A DNA stretch of 64,000 nucleotides from Qipengyuania aquimaris (GTDB taxonomy: Bacteria > Pseudomonadota > Alphaproteobacteria > Sphingomonadales > Sphingomonadaceae), in assembly GCF_009827445.1 (NCBI RefSeq), contig NZ_WTYI01000001.1:1688381-1752380 (forward strand). The letters run 5' to 3'. Positions within the stretch are counted from its first letter, which is position 1, and every line of letters begins with the position of its first letter. Shown one piece after another: positions 10,479 through 19,193 of the stretch. A program made the position numbers and the translations under genes. The notes beneath the pieces were generated by a model. The model was not told the origin of the DNA. It was given only the letters and a program-made list of their open reading frames with translations, and made no database searches.

Positions 10479-11039
10479 TCAGACCTCTTCGAGGGTCACA
10501 TTGCCATTGGTGAAGACGCAGATGTCGGCGGCGACCTTCATCGCCTTGCGTGCAATCACCTCGGGATCGTCTTCGTATTCGGCGATCGCCTTCGCAGCGG
10601 CGAGTGCATAATTGCCGCCCGATCCGATGGCCGTGATGCCGCCTTCGGGTTCCAGCACGTCACCATTACCGGTGAGGACGAGGAGGTTTTCCTTGTCCGC
10701 CACGATCATCAGGGCTTCGAGATTGCGCAGGTATTTGTCCGTGCGCCAGTCCTTGGTCAGCTCGACCGCAGCGCGCAGCAGCTGCCCGCTGTATTGCTCC
10801 AGCTTCTTTTCGAGCCGCTCGAACAGGGTGAATGCATCCGCCGTCGCCCCGGCGAACCCGGCGACGACTTTGCCGCCTTCACCGATCCGGCGGACCTTGC
10901 GGGCATTGGGCTTCATCACCGTGTTGCCCATGGAGACCTGTCCGTCCCCGGCAACGACGATCCGATCGCCCTTACGTACGCCGATAATTGTGGTGCCATG
11001 CCACTGGGTCAGCCCGTGGCGATTGTCTTGTTCACTCAT
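10479..11039 (-). CDS. hslV: HslV, threonine peptidase subunit of the HslUV protease
   Basis: A 186-residue member of the proteasome-like T1 family. The catalytic Thr is T16 in the [12 protein letters not shown] junction, so a 15-residue propeptide (ending WHG) must be removed. Other family hallmarks are [14 protein letters not shown] and NARKVRRI. Twelve subunits form two stacked rings capped by HslU. The propeptide form with WHG is common in alphaproteobacterial HslV. No ribosome binding site is visible before the ATG, and a sigma-32-like promoter lies so close that the transcript may have almost no leader. Confidence 0.97.
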   Translation of the reverse strand: MSEQDNRHGLTQWHGTTIIGVRKGDRIVVAGDGQVSMGNTVMKPNARKVRRIGEGGKVVAGFAGATADAFTLFERLEKKLEQYSGQLLRAAVELTKDWRTDKYLRNLEALMIVADKENLLVLTGNGDVLEPEGGITAIGSGGNYALAAAKAIAEYEDDPEVIARKAMKVAADICVFTNGNVTLEEV

Positions 11040-11047
11040 GCCGCCGG

Positions 11048-11075
11048 ATATGGGGTGCCGAGCGAAGGGGTCAAG
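11048..11075 (-). promoter_or_regulatory. Sigma-32 (RpoH)-type promoter for hslVU
   Basis: On the minus strand the sequence reads CTTGACC (11075-11069), a 13-nt spacer, then CCCCATAT (11055-11048). This closely matches the heat-shock consensus CTTGAAA-N13-15-CCCCATnT. It lies inside the 39-bp gap between the bamE stop and the hslV start codon. The expected transcription start is only about 0-4 nt before the hslV ATG. Confidence 0.75.
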
Positions 11076-11078
11076 CGA

Positions 11079-11549
11079 TCAGCGCCCCGGACCGCCCTGA
11101 CCGCCAAGACCCGGCTGGCCGACCGTGCCGATATTGCCGAACAGGTCTTCGAGGAAGCCACGCTCGCGGCCGAGGGTCGGCGTCTCGTCGCCATCGGGCG
11201 AAAGGTAGACGACCTTTTCGATACCGCTTCGGTCGGCGGACACGACATTGCCTGCCGCATCGAACTTCACTGCCAGCACCTGATGCTCGCGGATCGAGGG
11301 GCGGACGAAGGGCTTACGGCCTGTCGTACTGGACACGTAATACCAGGTCGGCTCGCCATATTGGCTGGTAAAGGTCGGACGGCCGAGCGTGTCTTCCACG
11401 CTGCGCTGATTGTCGATGCCGGGCTGGACCGTTCCGAGCAGGAGCGAATCGACAATGTAACCGCGCGGCTCGCGAATCGACGAGCAAGCAGTCGTTGCGA
11501 GACCCGCTGCGAGAATGGCAGCGATACCGAAAATCTTGGACCTGTTCAT
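11079..11549 (-). CDS. bamE: BamE/SmpA-type outer-membrane assembly lipoprotein
   Basis: A 156-residue lipoprotein: the signal sequence ends in a lipobox ATTAC with lipidated C22. The BamE fold is recognisable by LLLGTVQPGIDNQRSVEDTLGRPTFTSQYGEPTWYYVS (positions about 36-75). BamE is a periplasmic accessory subunit of the BAM complex that inserts beta-barrel proteins into the outer membrane. The C-terminal tail is Gly/Pro-rich and specific to this group. It is divergent from the bc1 chaperone gene; hslV follows 39 bp downstream on the same strand but has its own promoter. Confidence 0.85.
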   Translation of the reverse strand: MNRSKIFGIAAILAAGLATTACSSIREPRGYIVDSLLLGTVQPGIDNQRSVEDTLGRPTFTSQYGEPTWYYVSSTTGRKPFVRPSIREHQVLAVKFDAAGNVVSADRSGIEKVVYLSPDGDETPTLGRERGFLEDLFGNIGTVGQPGLGGQGGPGR

Positions 11550-11722
11550 GGGAACAGCATGTCTCCATCCTGGTGCGCGCTTGGCGTGTTCGCCAGCGCA
11601 TCCTATATGCGGCTCACGCCCTAAACCGAAAGGCGCGCGCCTTGCAACGTGCGTATCGCGAACCGGTGGGGATGGCGGCTTTAATTGCCGCTGAACGATA
11701 GTCGAAGAAAGCGCTTTACCCG

Positions 11723-12241
11723 ATGACCTTTTTTGCCCGCCTGTTCGGCACCCAGGAAGACCCGCGCGAGCAATGGCGCCCGCTGTGGCACCGCGTGGTC
11801 GAGGAAGCCCGCGACCCCGACTGGTACCGTATGTGCGGAGTGGCCGACACGCTGGAAGGCAGGTTCGACATGGTCACGCTGGTCCTCAGCCTTGCTATCC
11901 TCAGGATGGAAACGGACGAAGACCTTGCGCCGCATACAGCGCTCCTCACCGAATTGTTCGTGGAAGACATGGAAGGCCAGCTTCGCGAAGCCGGGATCGG
12001 CGATCCGACGGTTGGCAAGAAAATCGGCAATCTGATGAGCAGCATGGGCGGCCGCCTCGGCGCCTACCGCACGGCGCTCGCCGCCGAAGACCGCGTCGCG
12101 CTGGCAGATGCGCTGAAGCGCAATGTCACCATGTCCCAGGAAGACGAAGCCGAAGCTCTCGCTGAACGGATGATCCGCCTGCACAAGCGGCTCGCCCGCA
12201 CGGACGCGGCGCAGCTTCGCGCAGGGGAGTTCGCCGCTTGA
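11723..12241 (+). CDS. Ubiquinol-cytochrome c chaperone (CBP3-like)
   Basis: A 172-residue soluble protein with the family pattern LFGTQEDPREQWRPLWHRVVEEARDPDWY and later LFVEDMEGQLREAGIGDPTVGKKI and MGGRLGAYR. The family (PF03981) includes yeast Cbp3, which helps assemble cytochrome b of the bc1 complex; the bacterial role is inferred from this. The stop codon overlaps the following DUF177 gene by 4 nt, a pair conserved in many alphaproteobacteria. It is divergent from bamE with about 170 bp between them. Confidence 0.88.
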   Translation: MTFFARLFGTQEDPREQWRPLWHRVVEEARDPDWYRMCGVADTLEGRFDMVTLVLSLAILRMETDEDLAPHTALLTELFVEDMEGQLREAGIGDPTVGKKIGNLMSSMGGRLGAYRTALAAEDRVALADALKRNVTMSQEDEAEALAERMIRLHKRLARTDAAQLRAGEFAA

Positions 12242-12768
12242 GCGCACCCGAACTTTCCCGCCCGATCAAGCCGCGCGCCCTGCCCGCCGGCACGATGACC
12301 ATCGAGGCGGACGAGGCAGAACGTGCCGCGCTGGCAAGGCGTTTTGGGATCACCGCGATCCACAGCCTCAACTCAGAAGTCGAGTTCGGCGAAAAGGACG
12401 GAGCGGTGCTGGCTGAGGGCAAGCTGGCCGCCACGCTCGAACAGCCCTGTGCGGTGACGCGGGAAGACTTTACCTACAAGGTGTCGGAAACGTTCTCGCT
12501 GCGCTTCGTGCCCGAAGGCCAACTGGGCGAGTACGAGGAAGACGCGGAATTCGAGCTAACCGAAGAGGATCTCGACGAGATCGAATACGAAGGCGAAACT
12601 TTCGATCTCGGCGAAGCGATCGCTCAGGAACTGGCTCTTGCCATCGACCCTTACCGCGAAGGGCCAAATGCGGATGACGCACGGACCGAGGCAGGGATCG
12701 CAAGCGACGAAGAACGCACGCCAAGCGGGCCGTTGGCCGAGGCGCTCAAGGAGCTGAGGAAGGGCTGA
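12238..12768 (+). CDS. DUF177 (YceD) family protein
   Basis: A 176-residue acidic protein. The segment CAVTREDFTYKVSETFSLRF followed by an acidic stretch and EYEGETFDLGEAIAQELALAIDPY matches the YceD/DUF177 family, which in other bacteria is linked to 23S rRNA/ribosome accumulation and usually lies near rpmF or plsX. The apparent start is a TTG (12238) overlapping the upstream stop, which fits translational coupling; an ATG at 12295 is a shorter option. The usual downstream plsX-fabH genes are absent here. The stop abuts the convergent gene at 12769. Confidence 0.82.
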   Translation: MSAPELSRPIKPRALPAGTMTIEADEAERAALARRFGITAIHSLNSEVEFGEKDGAVLAEGKLAATLEQPCAVTREDFTYKVSETFSLRFVPEGQLGEYEEDAEFELTEEDLDEIEYEGETFDLGEAIAQELALAIDPYREGPNADDARTEAGIASDEERTPSGPLAEALKELRKG

Positions 12769-13224
12769 TCAAAAAGGATTCGGCGGTCGGTTGAAAAGTT
12801 CGATGCGCTCGAAGTTCCCGGACACATTGCGCCAGATTCGTACGTCCCAAACCATATTACCGAAGCCATCGGGGAGAAGTTGGAGGCGGTATCCGGTCCA
12901 ATAGGAATTCCCCGGGTCCATCTCGCTAACTTTTAGAGTCTTTGCCCAATCCATCGACAGGAAAGCGTCTCGCGCTCCAAGGTTGGCCGATTCGTGTGAC
13001 GCGGAAGCGCCTGAAAGAAGAGCGAAATAGATCTTCTCACCGGAACGAAGTTTAGCTTGCGCGGCTTCTAGCTCACGAACGAGCTCTTCGGCTTCCGTAC
13101 GCTCCACGCCCTGCAAATAAAGCTCGGCTGGGATTTCCTTCTCCGGCATCTCGCCCGCTTGGGCTGGTGCAGCGGACCAGAGAACCGCAGCTACGGTCAA
13201 ACAGACTACCGGAATTCTCGCCAT
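12769..13224 (-). CDS. Hypothetical exported protein
   Basis: A 151-residue protein with a signal peptide (MARIPVVCLTVAAVLWSAAPAQA). The mature part starts with an acidic helix containing ERTEAEELVRELEAAQAKLRSG and ends with strands rich in Trp/Phe (WDVRIWRNVSGNFERIELF). No known family was recognised. The ATG at 13224 was chosen because it begins the signal peptide; the reading frame stays open upstream into the ssb gene but that part is not coding. G+C is lower than in the neighbouring ssb and DUF177 genes. Confidence 0.6.
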   Translation of the reverse strand: MARIPVVCLTVAAVLWSAAPAQAGEMPEKEIPAELYLQGVERTEAEELVRELEAAQAKLRSGEKIYFALLSGASASHESANLGARDAFLSMDWAKTLKVSEMDPGNSYWTGYRLQLLPDGFGNMVWDVRIWRNVSGNFERIELFNRPPNPF

Positions 13225-13283
13225 ATCATCAGTCCTCTCCCAGACGATCTTATCCGCAGGGGAGCACGATACAAGCAATTCGA

Positions 13284-13814
13284 TTAAAACGGGATGTCGT
13301 CGTCCAGATCGTCGTAGTTCGATCCGCCGCCGCCGGAACCGCCACCCTGCGAGCCGCCCGACGAACCGCCGCCGCTGCGCCAATTGTCGCCGCCACCCGA
13401 GGACTGGCCGCCGCCCTGGTCCCAGCTGGAACCGCCGCCACCGCCGCCGCGATTGCCGCCCTGGGCACCGTCGAGCATGGTCAGCGTGCCATTGAGGCCG
13501 CGCAGCACGATCTCGGTCGAGTAGCGATCGTTGCCGCTCTGGTCCTGCCACTTGCGGGTCTGGAGCTGGCCTTCGATGTAGACCTTCGAACCCTTGCGCA
13601 GGAAACGCTCGACCACGCCGATCAGACCTTCGGAGAAGATCGCGACGGTATGCCATTCGGTGCGTTCCTGGCGTTCGCCGGTATTGCGGTCCTTCCACGT
13701 TTCGCTGGTCGCGATGCGGAGGTTGGCGACCTTGCCGCCGTTCTGGAAGCTGCGGATTTCCGGGTCTGCGCCCAGGTTTCCGATCAGCATGACTTTGTTG
13801 AGGCTACCGGCCAT
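13284..13814 (-). CDS. ssb: Single-stranded DNA-binding protein
   Basis: A 176-residue SSB. The N-terminal OB fold (residues 1-110) begins with [16 protein letters not shown] and includes [21 protein letters not shown] and [14 protein letters not shown]. The middle (about 118-165) is a long Gly/Ser linker, and the protein ends in the acidic tip DDDIPF, which recruits RecO, PriA, exonuclease I and other partners. The linker is repetitive at DNA level. The gene stands alone between the hypothetical gene and feoB. Confidence 0.97.
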   Translation of the reverse strand: MAGSLNKVMLIGNLGADPEIRSFQNGGKVANLRIATSETWKDRNTGERQERTEWHTVAIFSEGLIGVVERFLRKGSKVYIEGQLQTRKWQDQSGNDRYSTEIVLRGLNGTLTMLDGAQGGNRGGGGGGSSWDQGGGQSSGGGDNWRSGGGSSGGSQGGGSGGGGSNYDDLDDDIPF

Positions 13815-13903
13815 CGAATCGTTCCTTCGTAACTGTTAGCCGTGGCCTAACCGAGCGAGCGCACAGGTTCTAGGTCGCAGACGACCTTTCCCCCGAAGCG
13901 GAG

Positions 13904-15751
13904 CTAAAGACCCGCCGCTGTCGCGATCCAGTAGGTCGCCCCGGCGGACAGCCACGCGAGCGCGAAGAGGTAGACCACCATGACGGTTGGCCACTTCCAC
14001 CCGTTCGTCTCGCGCCGCGCGACGGCAATGGTAGAAAGGCATTGCGGGGCGAATACAAACCAGGCGAGGAAGGCCAGCGCAGTCGGCAGGCTCCACAGCG
14101 CAGCGATCTTCGCGGTCACGCCCTCGGCGGCGATGTCCTCATCTTCCGCATCCACAGCATAGGTCGTCGCGAGCGCAGACACGGCCACTTCACGCGCGGC
14201 CAGCGCCGGAATGATAGCTAGGCTCATTTCGCGGTTGAAGCCCACCGGTTCTAGTACGGGATGCAGTGTATCGGCCACCGCGCCTGCAAGGCTTGCGTCG
14301 AGCTGGCTTTCGCCCGGATCCGCCTTGGGGAAGCTGAGCAGCACCCACAGCGCGATCGTCGCGACGAAAATGATCGTACCTGCGCGGCGCAGGAAGACCC
14401 ATGCGCGCTGCCACAGGCCGATGGCGAGGTCCTTGAGGCGCGGCAGCTGGTAGCGCGGCAGCTCCATGATGAAGCCCGACGCCGCACCCTTCGTTACTGT
14501 GCTGCGCAGGACAAGGGCGACGACCATCGCGCCCACAATGCCTGCTACATAGAGCGCGAACAGGACAAGGCCCTGGAGGCCGATACCCGGCCCTACCGTA
14601 GTCTGCGGAATTACCGCGGCAATGACCACGGCATAGACCGGCAGGCGCGCCGAGCACGTCATCAGCGGCGCGATCAGGATGGTGGTCAACCGGTCCTTGG
14701 GATCGGAGATTGAGCGCGTCGCCATGATGCCGGGAATGGCGCAGGCGAAACTGGAAAGAAGCGGGATGAAGCTGCGGCCCGAAAGGCCGACCAGTGCCAT
14801 CAGCCGGTCCATCAGGAACGCCGCGCGCGCCATGTAGCCACTGGCTTCCATCACGAGGATGAAGAAGAACAGGATCACGATCTGGGGCAGGAAGACGACC
14901 ACAGATCCGACACCCGCAAGTACGCCTTCGACGAGGAAATCCCGGAATAGTCCTTTGGGCAGCCGCTCTGAAAACACGCCCGAAATCGCGCCCACGCCGC
15001 CTTCAAGTGCATCGGCGAAGGGCGTGGCCCACGCGAATACGGCCTGGAAAACGACGAACAAGAGACCGAACAGGATGACCGGCCCAATCCATGGATTGAG
15101 AAGAATGCGGTCGACACCGTTCTCGATAGTGTGACGGGTCGACTTCGAGAGGATCGCGCTGCGGGCAATGTGCTTGGCCGTGAGTCGGCGTTCGGGCAGC
15201 GTCAGGTGCCAGCGCGTATGCGCTTCTTCGTCGGCATGTGATCGTGCTTCTGCGATAGCATCGGTTAGTTCCGCGATGCCTTTGCGGCGCACGGCGACGG
15301 TCGGCACCACGGGAACGCCAAGAGCCTCGGACAATGCTTCGGGATCGAGGGTCAGCCCGTCGCGCTCGGCGAGGTCGACCATGTTGAGCGCCACGACTGT
15401 GGGCTTGCCCAGTTCCAGCACCTCTTGCGCGAACACGAGGTGCTGCTCGAGGTTTGCTGCATCCAGGACGAGGATCAGCACATCGGGCGCCGCTTCCCCG
15501 TCGAACACGCCCTTCACCACATCGCGGGTGACGGCTTCGTCAGGGCTCGCCGCATCGAAGCTGTAGGAGCCTGGAAGATCTAGCAATTCGACCGGCGCAC
15601 CACTGGGCAAGGTAAGGCGCCCTGCCTTACGCTCGACTGTCACGCCGGCGTAATTGGCGATCTTCTGACTCGCGCCGGTAAGCGCGTTGAACAGGGCCGA
15701 CTTGCCCGAATTGGGATTGCCGACCAGTGCTGCTGTACGTTTCGCACTCAT
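13904..15751 (-). CDS. feoB: FeoB ferrous iron transporter
   Basis: A 615-residue protein: N-terminal G domain with G1 GNPNSGKS (11-18), DLPGSYSF (G3) and NMVD (G4), followed by a helical regulatory domain and about eight to ten membrane helices with Gate motifs (SGYMARAAFLMDRLM, SFIPLLSSFACAIPGIMATR). It imports Fe2+ across the inner membrane. The length is at the short end for FeoB because the C-terminal cytoplasmic tail is absent, which is common in this group. It overlaps feoA by 4 nt, forming a feoAB operon without feoC. Confidence 0.96.
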   Translation of the reverse strand: MSAKRTAALVGNPNSGKSALFNALTGASQKIANYAGVTVERKAGRLTLPSGAPVELLDLPGSYSFDAASPDEAVTRDVVKGVFDGEAAPDVLILVLDAANLEQHLVFAQEVLELGKPTVVALNMVDLAERDGLTLDPEALSEALGVPVVPTVAVRRKGIAELTDAIAEARSHADEEAHTRWHLTLPERRLTAKHIARSAILSKSTRHTIENGVDRILLNPWIGPVILFGLLFVVFQAVFAWATPFADALEGGVGAISGVFSERLPKGLFRDFLVEGVLAGVGSVVVFLPQIVILFFFILVMEASGYMARAAFLMDRLMALVGLSGRSFIPLLSSFACAIPGIMATRSISDPKDRLTTILIAPLMTCSARLPVYAVVIAAVIPQTTVGPGIGLQGLVLFALYVAGIVGAMVVALVLRSTVTKGAASGFIMELPRYQLPRLKDLAIGLWQRAWVFLRRAGTIIFVATIALWVLLSFPKADPGESQLDASLAGAVADTLHPVLEPVGFNREMSLAIIPALAAREVAVSALATTYAVDAEDEDIAAEGVTAKIAALWSLPTALAFLAWFVFAPQCLSTIAVARRETNGWKWPTVMVVYLFALAWLSAGATYWIATAAGL

Positions 15752-15987
15752 GCCGCTTCCACCTCGATGGCGCGGGCATGGATGCGGCGGATGGCGATTG
15801 TCATGTTGCCGAGGCGGAGCGCCAGCGGGTCGCGCCCACCGAACACGCCGCGATGCACGACCGCGATCTCCGCGCCTTCGTCAACGCCAAGCGCCTTCAG
15901 TCGCTTGCCTTCGTCTTCGGCCAGACCGGCCCAGTCCACGGCGACAATGCGCGCCGGTTTTCCGCTGTCGAGAACGTCCAGAGTCAT
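15748..15987 (-). CDS. feoA: FeoA, SH3-like partner of FeoB
   Basis: A 79-residue protein from the ATG at 15987 (MTLDVL); an upstream in-frame extension is not FeoA-like. The family pattern is visible as KRLKALGVDEGAEIAVVHRG followed by GRDPLALRLGNMTIAIRR. FeoA is a small cytosolic protein needed for ferrous iron uptake through FeoB. The stop overlaps the feoB start by 4 nt. A possible iron-regulator site lies about 30 bp upstream. Confidence 0.9.
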   Translation of the reverse strand: MTLDVLDSGKPARIVAVDWAGLAEDEGKRLKALGVDEGAEIAVVHRGVFGGRDPLALRLGNMTIAIRRIHARAIEVEAA

Positions 15988-16016
15988 GCTGCCGCCCCTG
16001 TCAGAGCGGACAGCTA

Positions 16017-16035
16017 ATTGCAACTGGTTATCAAT
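16017..16035 (-). promoter_or_regulatory. Possible Fur-type site upstream of feoA
   Basis: An A/T-rich imperfect inverted repeat (ATTGATAACCAGTTGCAAT on the minus strand, arms ATTG/CAAT) 30 bp before the feoA ATG in an otherwise G+C-rich region. Iron control is expected for feoAB, but the match to a Fur box is only partial. Confidence 0.3.
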
Positions 16036-16041
16036 AGCGTC

Positions 16042-16716
16042 TTAGCGCGCCGGATAGCGCAGGCGACCGAGGAAGCGTGAGAGGCTGAAGCTTTCGCGAT
16101 CGGGATTCAGCCATTTGGCCTTCACCTTTTCGAACTTCATCACGCCTTCGATCCGGCGATCAAGGAAGGCCTTGGTCTCGGCCTTGCCCTCGCTGTCGTC
16201 CTCTACGAACACCGCGAGTGTCGCGCCATAGAGCGATGCAAGGATCGCCCGCTTGGTATAGTGATTGTAATCGGTCGCCGCATCCCCTGCGAGGCGCCAC
16301 ATCAGGTCGGCGGTCTGCCAGCCGCGCTTGGCGGAAGCGGGCGCATTCTGTGGCATCGCCATGATCGCGAGCGCGCGGCGCAAGGCTTCTTCCTGTCCTT
16401 CGACAGCATCGAGGCGGAACTGGACAAGGCTGCGAATTCGCTCGCGAATCTTCATCTGCGCGACCTTCTCTTCCGGGAAGGCGGCTGCCATCACCATGTC
16501 GACCGCCTCGATCCAGGCAAAAACCATATCGATGGCACCGCCCTTGAAGGCGAGACGCGCGACATCGATGTCCGCGCCCATCTGGTCGGCAGCCATTTCC
16601 AGGGCCGCATCGCTCCAACCGTCGAAAATCGCGGCATCTGCGATGGCCGGAGCCAGCGCGAGCCTGAGCTCATCCAGCGTGAGATCGGCGATATCGGGCG
16701 TTTGCGTATCGTCCAT
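16042..16716 (-). CDS. COQ9 family ubiquinone biosynthesis protein
   Basis: A 224-residue protein with the COQ9 pattern: an N-terminal TetR-like helical part (LRLALAPAIADAAIFDGWSDAALEMAADQMG) and a C-terminal region with RAWQ-like TADLMWRLAGDAATDYNHYTKRAILASLYGAT and a terminal RFLGRLRYPAR. COQ9 binds quinone-type lipids and presents them to the hydroxylase COQ7 in mitochondria; the same role is inferred in alphaproteobacteria. Its start overlaps the stop of the ankyrin gene (TGATG), so the two are coupled. Confidence 0.9.
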   Translation of the reverse strand: MDDTQTPDIADLTLDELRLALAPAIADAAIFDGWSDAALEMAADQMGADIDVARLAFKGGAIDMVFAWIEAVDMVMAAAFPEEKVAQMKIRERIRSLVQFRLDAVEGQEEALRRALAIMAMPQNAPASAKRGWQTADLMWRLAGDAATDYNHYTKRAILASLYGATLAVFVEDDSEGKAETKAFLDRRIEGVMKFEKVKAKWLNPDRESFSLSRFLGRLRYPAR

Positions 16717-17327
16717 CAGCTGGGCCCGTAGGTTTCGGGTTCGGCTTCGCGCGCGGTTTCGGCCTTCTCGATGGCAGCCATCACCTTTTCGTTTGAGGCG
16801 AGCAGCTTGGCATAATCGCGCGCGGTGCGGCCGCTGTTGTCGGTCCGGTCGAGATTGGCACCTGCCTCGATGAGGACCTCGATCATGCCGGTGTCGCGGC
16901 GATGGATCGCAGTCATCAGAGGGGTCTCGCCGGTCGAATTGGCGACATCGACGTTGGCCCCGCCCTTGATCAGGCGCGCAACGCCTTCGATGAAGCCCAA
17001 TTGCACGGCAATCTGCAGCGGCGTGACGCCGTTGTTGTCGGCAATGTTCGGGTTGGCACCGCGCTGGAGAAGGAAGCGCACCCAGGTCAGGTCGCGCCGC
17101 TGGACCACCGCATGCATGGCGGTTTCGCCCGAGGTGATCTCGCGCGCGTTGACGATCGTACTGCCCGGCTGGTCGAGCAGGGCCGTAGCCTCGGTCCCGT
17201 CACGGTCGCGGACTGCCTTGATGAACTTGTACCCATCGGATTGTCCCTGCGCGGCAAGCGGCGTTGCCACCAGGCTTGCCATGCCGATGGTGAGGGTCAG
17301 GAAACGAGTGACCGGATTTACGCGCAC
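16716..17327 (-). CDS. Exported ankyrin-repeat protein
   Basis: About 203 residues from a GTG at 17327, which gives a clean signal peptide (hydrophobic stretch ending ATPLAAQ). The preceding GGGAG is a plausible ribosome binding site. After the leader come at least four ankyrin repeats, marked by GETAMHAVVQRRDL, GVTPLQIAVQLGF, GETPLMTAIHRRDT and GRTARDYAKLL. Ankyrin repeats bind other proteins; the target is unknown. The frame is open to an ATG at 17408, but that start would overlap the divergent SCO gene. It precedes and overlaps the COQ9 gene. Confidence 0.78.
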   Translation of the reverse strand: MRVNPVTRFLTLTIGMASLVATPLAAQGQSDGYKFIKAVRDRDGTEATALLDQPGSTIVNAREITSGETAMHAVVQRRDLTWVRFLLQRGANPNIADNNGVTPLQIAVQLGFIEGVARLIKGGANVDVANSTGETPLMTAIHRRDTGMIEVLIEAGANLDRTDNSGRTARDYAKLLASNEKVMAAIEKAETAREAEPETYGPS

Positions 17328-17399
17328 CTTGTGGGAACTCCCGTGATTTTCCGTCTGAGAACAGTCTGCATGCCCTTGAATGCGGGCGCTTAGCAGACC

Positions 17400-17996
17400 A
17401 TGAACCAACCTGTCATGCCCTACAAGTTTCCCGCCGTATTGGCCGCGCTCCTCCTGACCGCCTGCAACGCCCAGCCTGCTGAAGAACCGCCTCTGGCAGG
17501 CGCCGCTCTTGGCGGCGATTTCACGTTGACGGGAGAAAACAATTCACCGGTCAGCTGGAGCGACTTCGACGGCAAGTACCGGATCGTCTATTTCGGCTAT
17601 GCCTTCTGCCCGGACGTATGCCCCACCGACGTGCAGCGCGCCATGGCGGGTCTCAAGCAATTCGAGGCGAGCGAGCCGGAACTCGGCGCTCAGATCCAGC
17701 CGCTGTTCGTGACCATCGATCCGGAACGCGATACGCCGCAGGTCATCGCGGAGTTCACCGACGCCTTCCACCCCCGGCTGATCGGGCTGACCGGTTCGCC
17801 CGAAGAGGTGAAGGCCGTGGCGGACAAGTTCGCCGTTTATTATGCGCGCGGCGCAGATAGCGAAGCAGGCGGCTACCTCATGGATCACTCCAATATCACC
17901 TACCTTTTTGGCCCTGCTGGCGACCCGATCGCCATGCTGCCGACCGACGAGGGGCCCGATTCTGTGGCCGCGGAACTGGCGAAATGGGTGCGTTGA
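17400..17996 (+). CDS. SCO1/SenC copper chaperone, lipoprotein
   Basis: A 198-residue protein with a lipobox (LLTAC) after a hydrophobic leader and a thioredoxin-like fold. The copper site is visible: CPDVC (CxxxC) after GYAF and the distal His in YLMDHSNITYLF. SCO proteins load copper into the CuA centre of cytochrome c oxidase and act at the periplasmic face of the inner membrane. Its 3' end overlaps the next gene by 13 nt. It is divergent from the ankyrin-COQ9 operon. Confidence 0.9.
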   Translation: MNQPVMPYKFPAVLAALLLTACNAQPAEEPPLAGAALGGDFTLTGENNSPVSWSDFDGKYRIVYFGYAFCPDVCPTDVQRAMAGLKQFEASEPELGAQIQPLFVTIDPERDTPQVIAEFTDAFHPRLIGLTGSPEEVKAVADKFAVYYARGADSEAGGYLMDHSNITYLFGPAGDPIAMLPTDEGPDSVAAELAKWVR

Positions 17997-18442
17997 GGGA
18001 CCGTTTCTGGGAGCTTCCGCTGGCGAAGCTGAACCAGGAAGAATGGGAGGCGCTGTGCGATGGCTGCGGGCGCTGCTGCCTGCACAAGATCGAATATGAA
18101 GACACGGGCGAGATCGAGGAGACGAATGTCGCCTGCACCCTGCTCGACTGTTCGACGGCGCGCTGCAAGGACTACAAGAACCGCAAGGCCTTCGTGCCGG
18201 ACTGCCTGCGCCTCACGCTCAAGCTGGTCGACAAGGTTCCCTGGCTGCCCGACACCTGCGCCTATCGCCGCCGCGCCGACGACCGCCCATTGCCAAGCTG
18301 GCATTACCTGATCTCGGGGGATCGCGAGGCCGTGGTTGCCGCAGGGGTTTCGGTCGCGGGCCGCGTAATCAGCGAGGACGAGGCTGGCCCGCTGGAACAC
18401 CACATCGTCGAATGGGGTGACGACGAGGAGGAGCCCGCGTGA
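17984..18442 (+). CDS. YcgN-type cysteine-cluster protein (UPF0260)
   Basis: A 152-residue protein with the YkgJ/UPF0260 metal-binding cysteine pattern: CDGCGRCC, then CTLLDC, then CKDY and CL further on, and a Cys in PDTCAYR. These proteins are proposed to bind zinc or an Fe-S cluster; the function is not established. It overlaps the SCO1 gene by 13 nt and the following protease gene by 4 nt, so the three genes probably form one operon. Confidence 0.85.
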   Translation: MGALRDRFWELPLAKLNQEEWEALCDGCGRCCLHKIEYEDTGEIEETNVACTLLDCSTARCKDYKNRKAFVPDCLRLTLKLVDKVPWLPDTCAYRRRADDRPLPSWHYLISGDREAVVAAGVSVAGRVISEDEAGPLEHHIVEWGDDEEEPA

Positions 18443-19161
18443 TCGAATGGCTCCGGTCCGAAGCGCTTGAGCCGGCCATCGAACTTGGCGGCCGGAAAAT
18501 CCCCATCGAACTGCGTCGTCATGCGCGTGCCAAACGGCTGACGCTGCGCCTTGCACCCGACGGCCAAGCCGTGCTCATCACCCTGCCGCGATGGTGCGCC
18601 AGCAAGGAGGCTATCGCCTTCGCCCATGCCCGAGCGGCGTGGCTGCAAGCCCAGCTCGACAAAATCCCCGAGGCCTTCGATCCGGTCGCCAGCCGCTTGC
18701 TGCCCTACAAGGGCGGCGAGATTGCCATCGACTGGCGTGAAGACGCACCGCGCAGGCCGAAGCTGGAAGCGGGCACGCTGCGCCTCGGCGGGCCGGAAGA
18801 AACGCTCGGCAAGCGTTTGCAGCGCTTTCTCGAAACCGAGGCAGAATCTCACTTCGTTGAGGACGCCGCCTTTTACTGCGCCCGCGCCGCACTGCCCGCC
18901 GCACCCGTCAGGCTCACGCGCGCCAAGCGCCGCTGGGGCAGCTGTTCGAGCGAGGGCGTGCTGCGTCTCAACTGGCGGCTCATCATGGCGCCCGATTTCG
19001 TCCGCCGCTCGGTCGTGGCGCACGAAGTCGCCCACCTTGTGCATTTCGACCATAGCGAGGCATTCCACGCCCTGCTGGACGAGCTTTACGAAGACGACAT
19101 CGAGAGGGCCAATCGCTGGCTGTCTGCCAACGGGCGCAAACTCTATGCCTGCTTCACCTAG
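18439..19161 (+). CDS. YgjP/DUF45-type (M48-like) metallopeptidase
   Basis: A 240-residue protein with the zincin motif HEVAHLVHFDHSEAFH: HExxH plus a further conserved His, preceded by KRRWGSCSSEGVLRLNWRLIMAP, the signature of the YgjP/DUF45 family. No signal peptide is present, so it is cytoplasmic. Family members are putative zinc-dependent peptidases often genetically linked to restriction or housekeeping genes. It overlaps the UPF0260 gene by 4 nt. Confidence 0.85.
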   Translation: MIEWLRSEALEPAIELGGRKIPIELRRHARAKRLTLRLAPDGQAVLITLPRWCASKEAIAFAHARAAWLQAQLDKIPEAFDPVASRLLPYKGGEIAIDWREDAPRRPKLEAGTLRLGGPEETLGKRLQRFLETEAESHFVEDAAFYCARAALPAAPVRLTRAKRRWGSCSSEGVLRLNWRLIMAPDFVRRSVVAHEVAHLVHFDHSEAFHALLDELYEDDIERANRWLSANGRKLYACFT

Positions 19162-19193
19162 CGCCGGGCGCACAACCCTACTATCTGTATAGC

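Noticed and set aside
9265-10611. Open frame of 448 codons antisense to hslU
   Set aside because: The minus strand clearly encodes HslU and HslV with conserved motifs.
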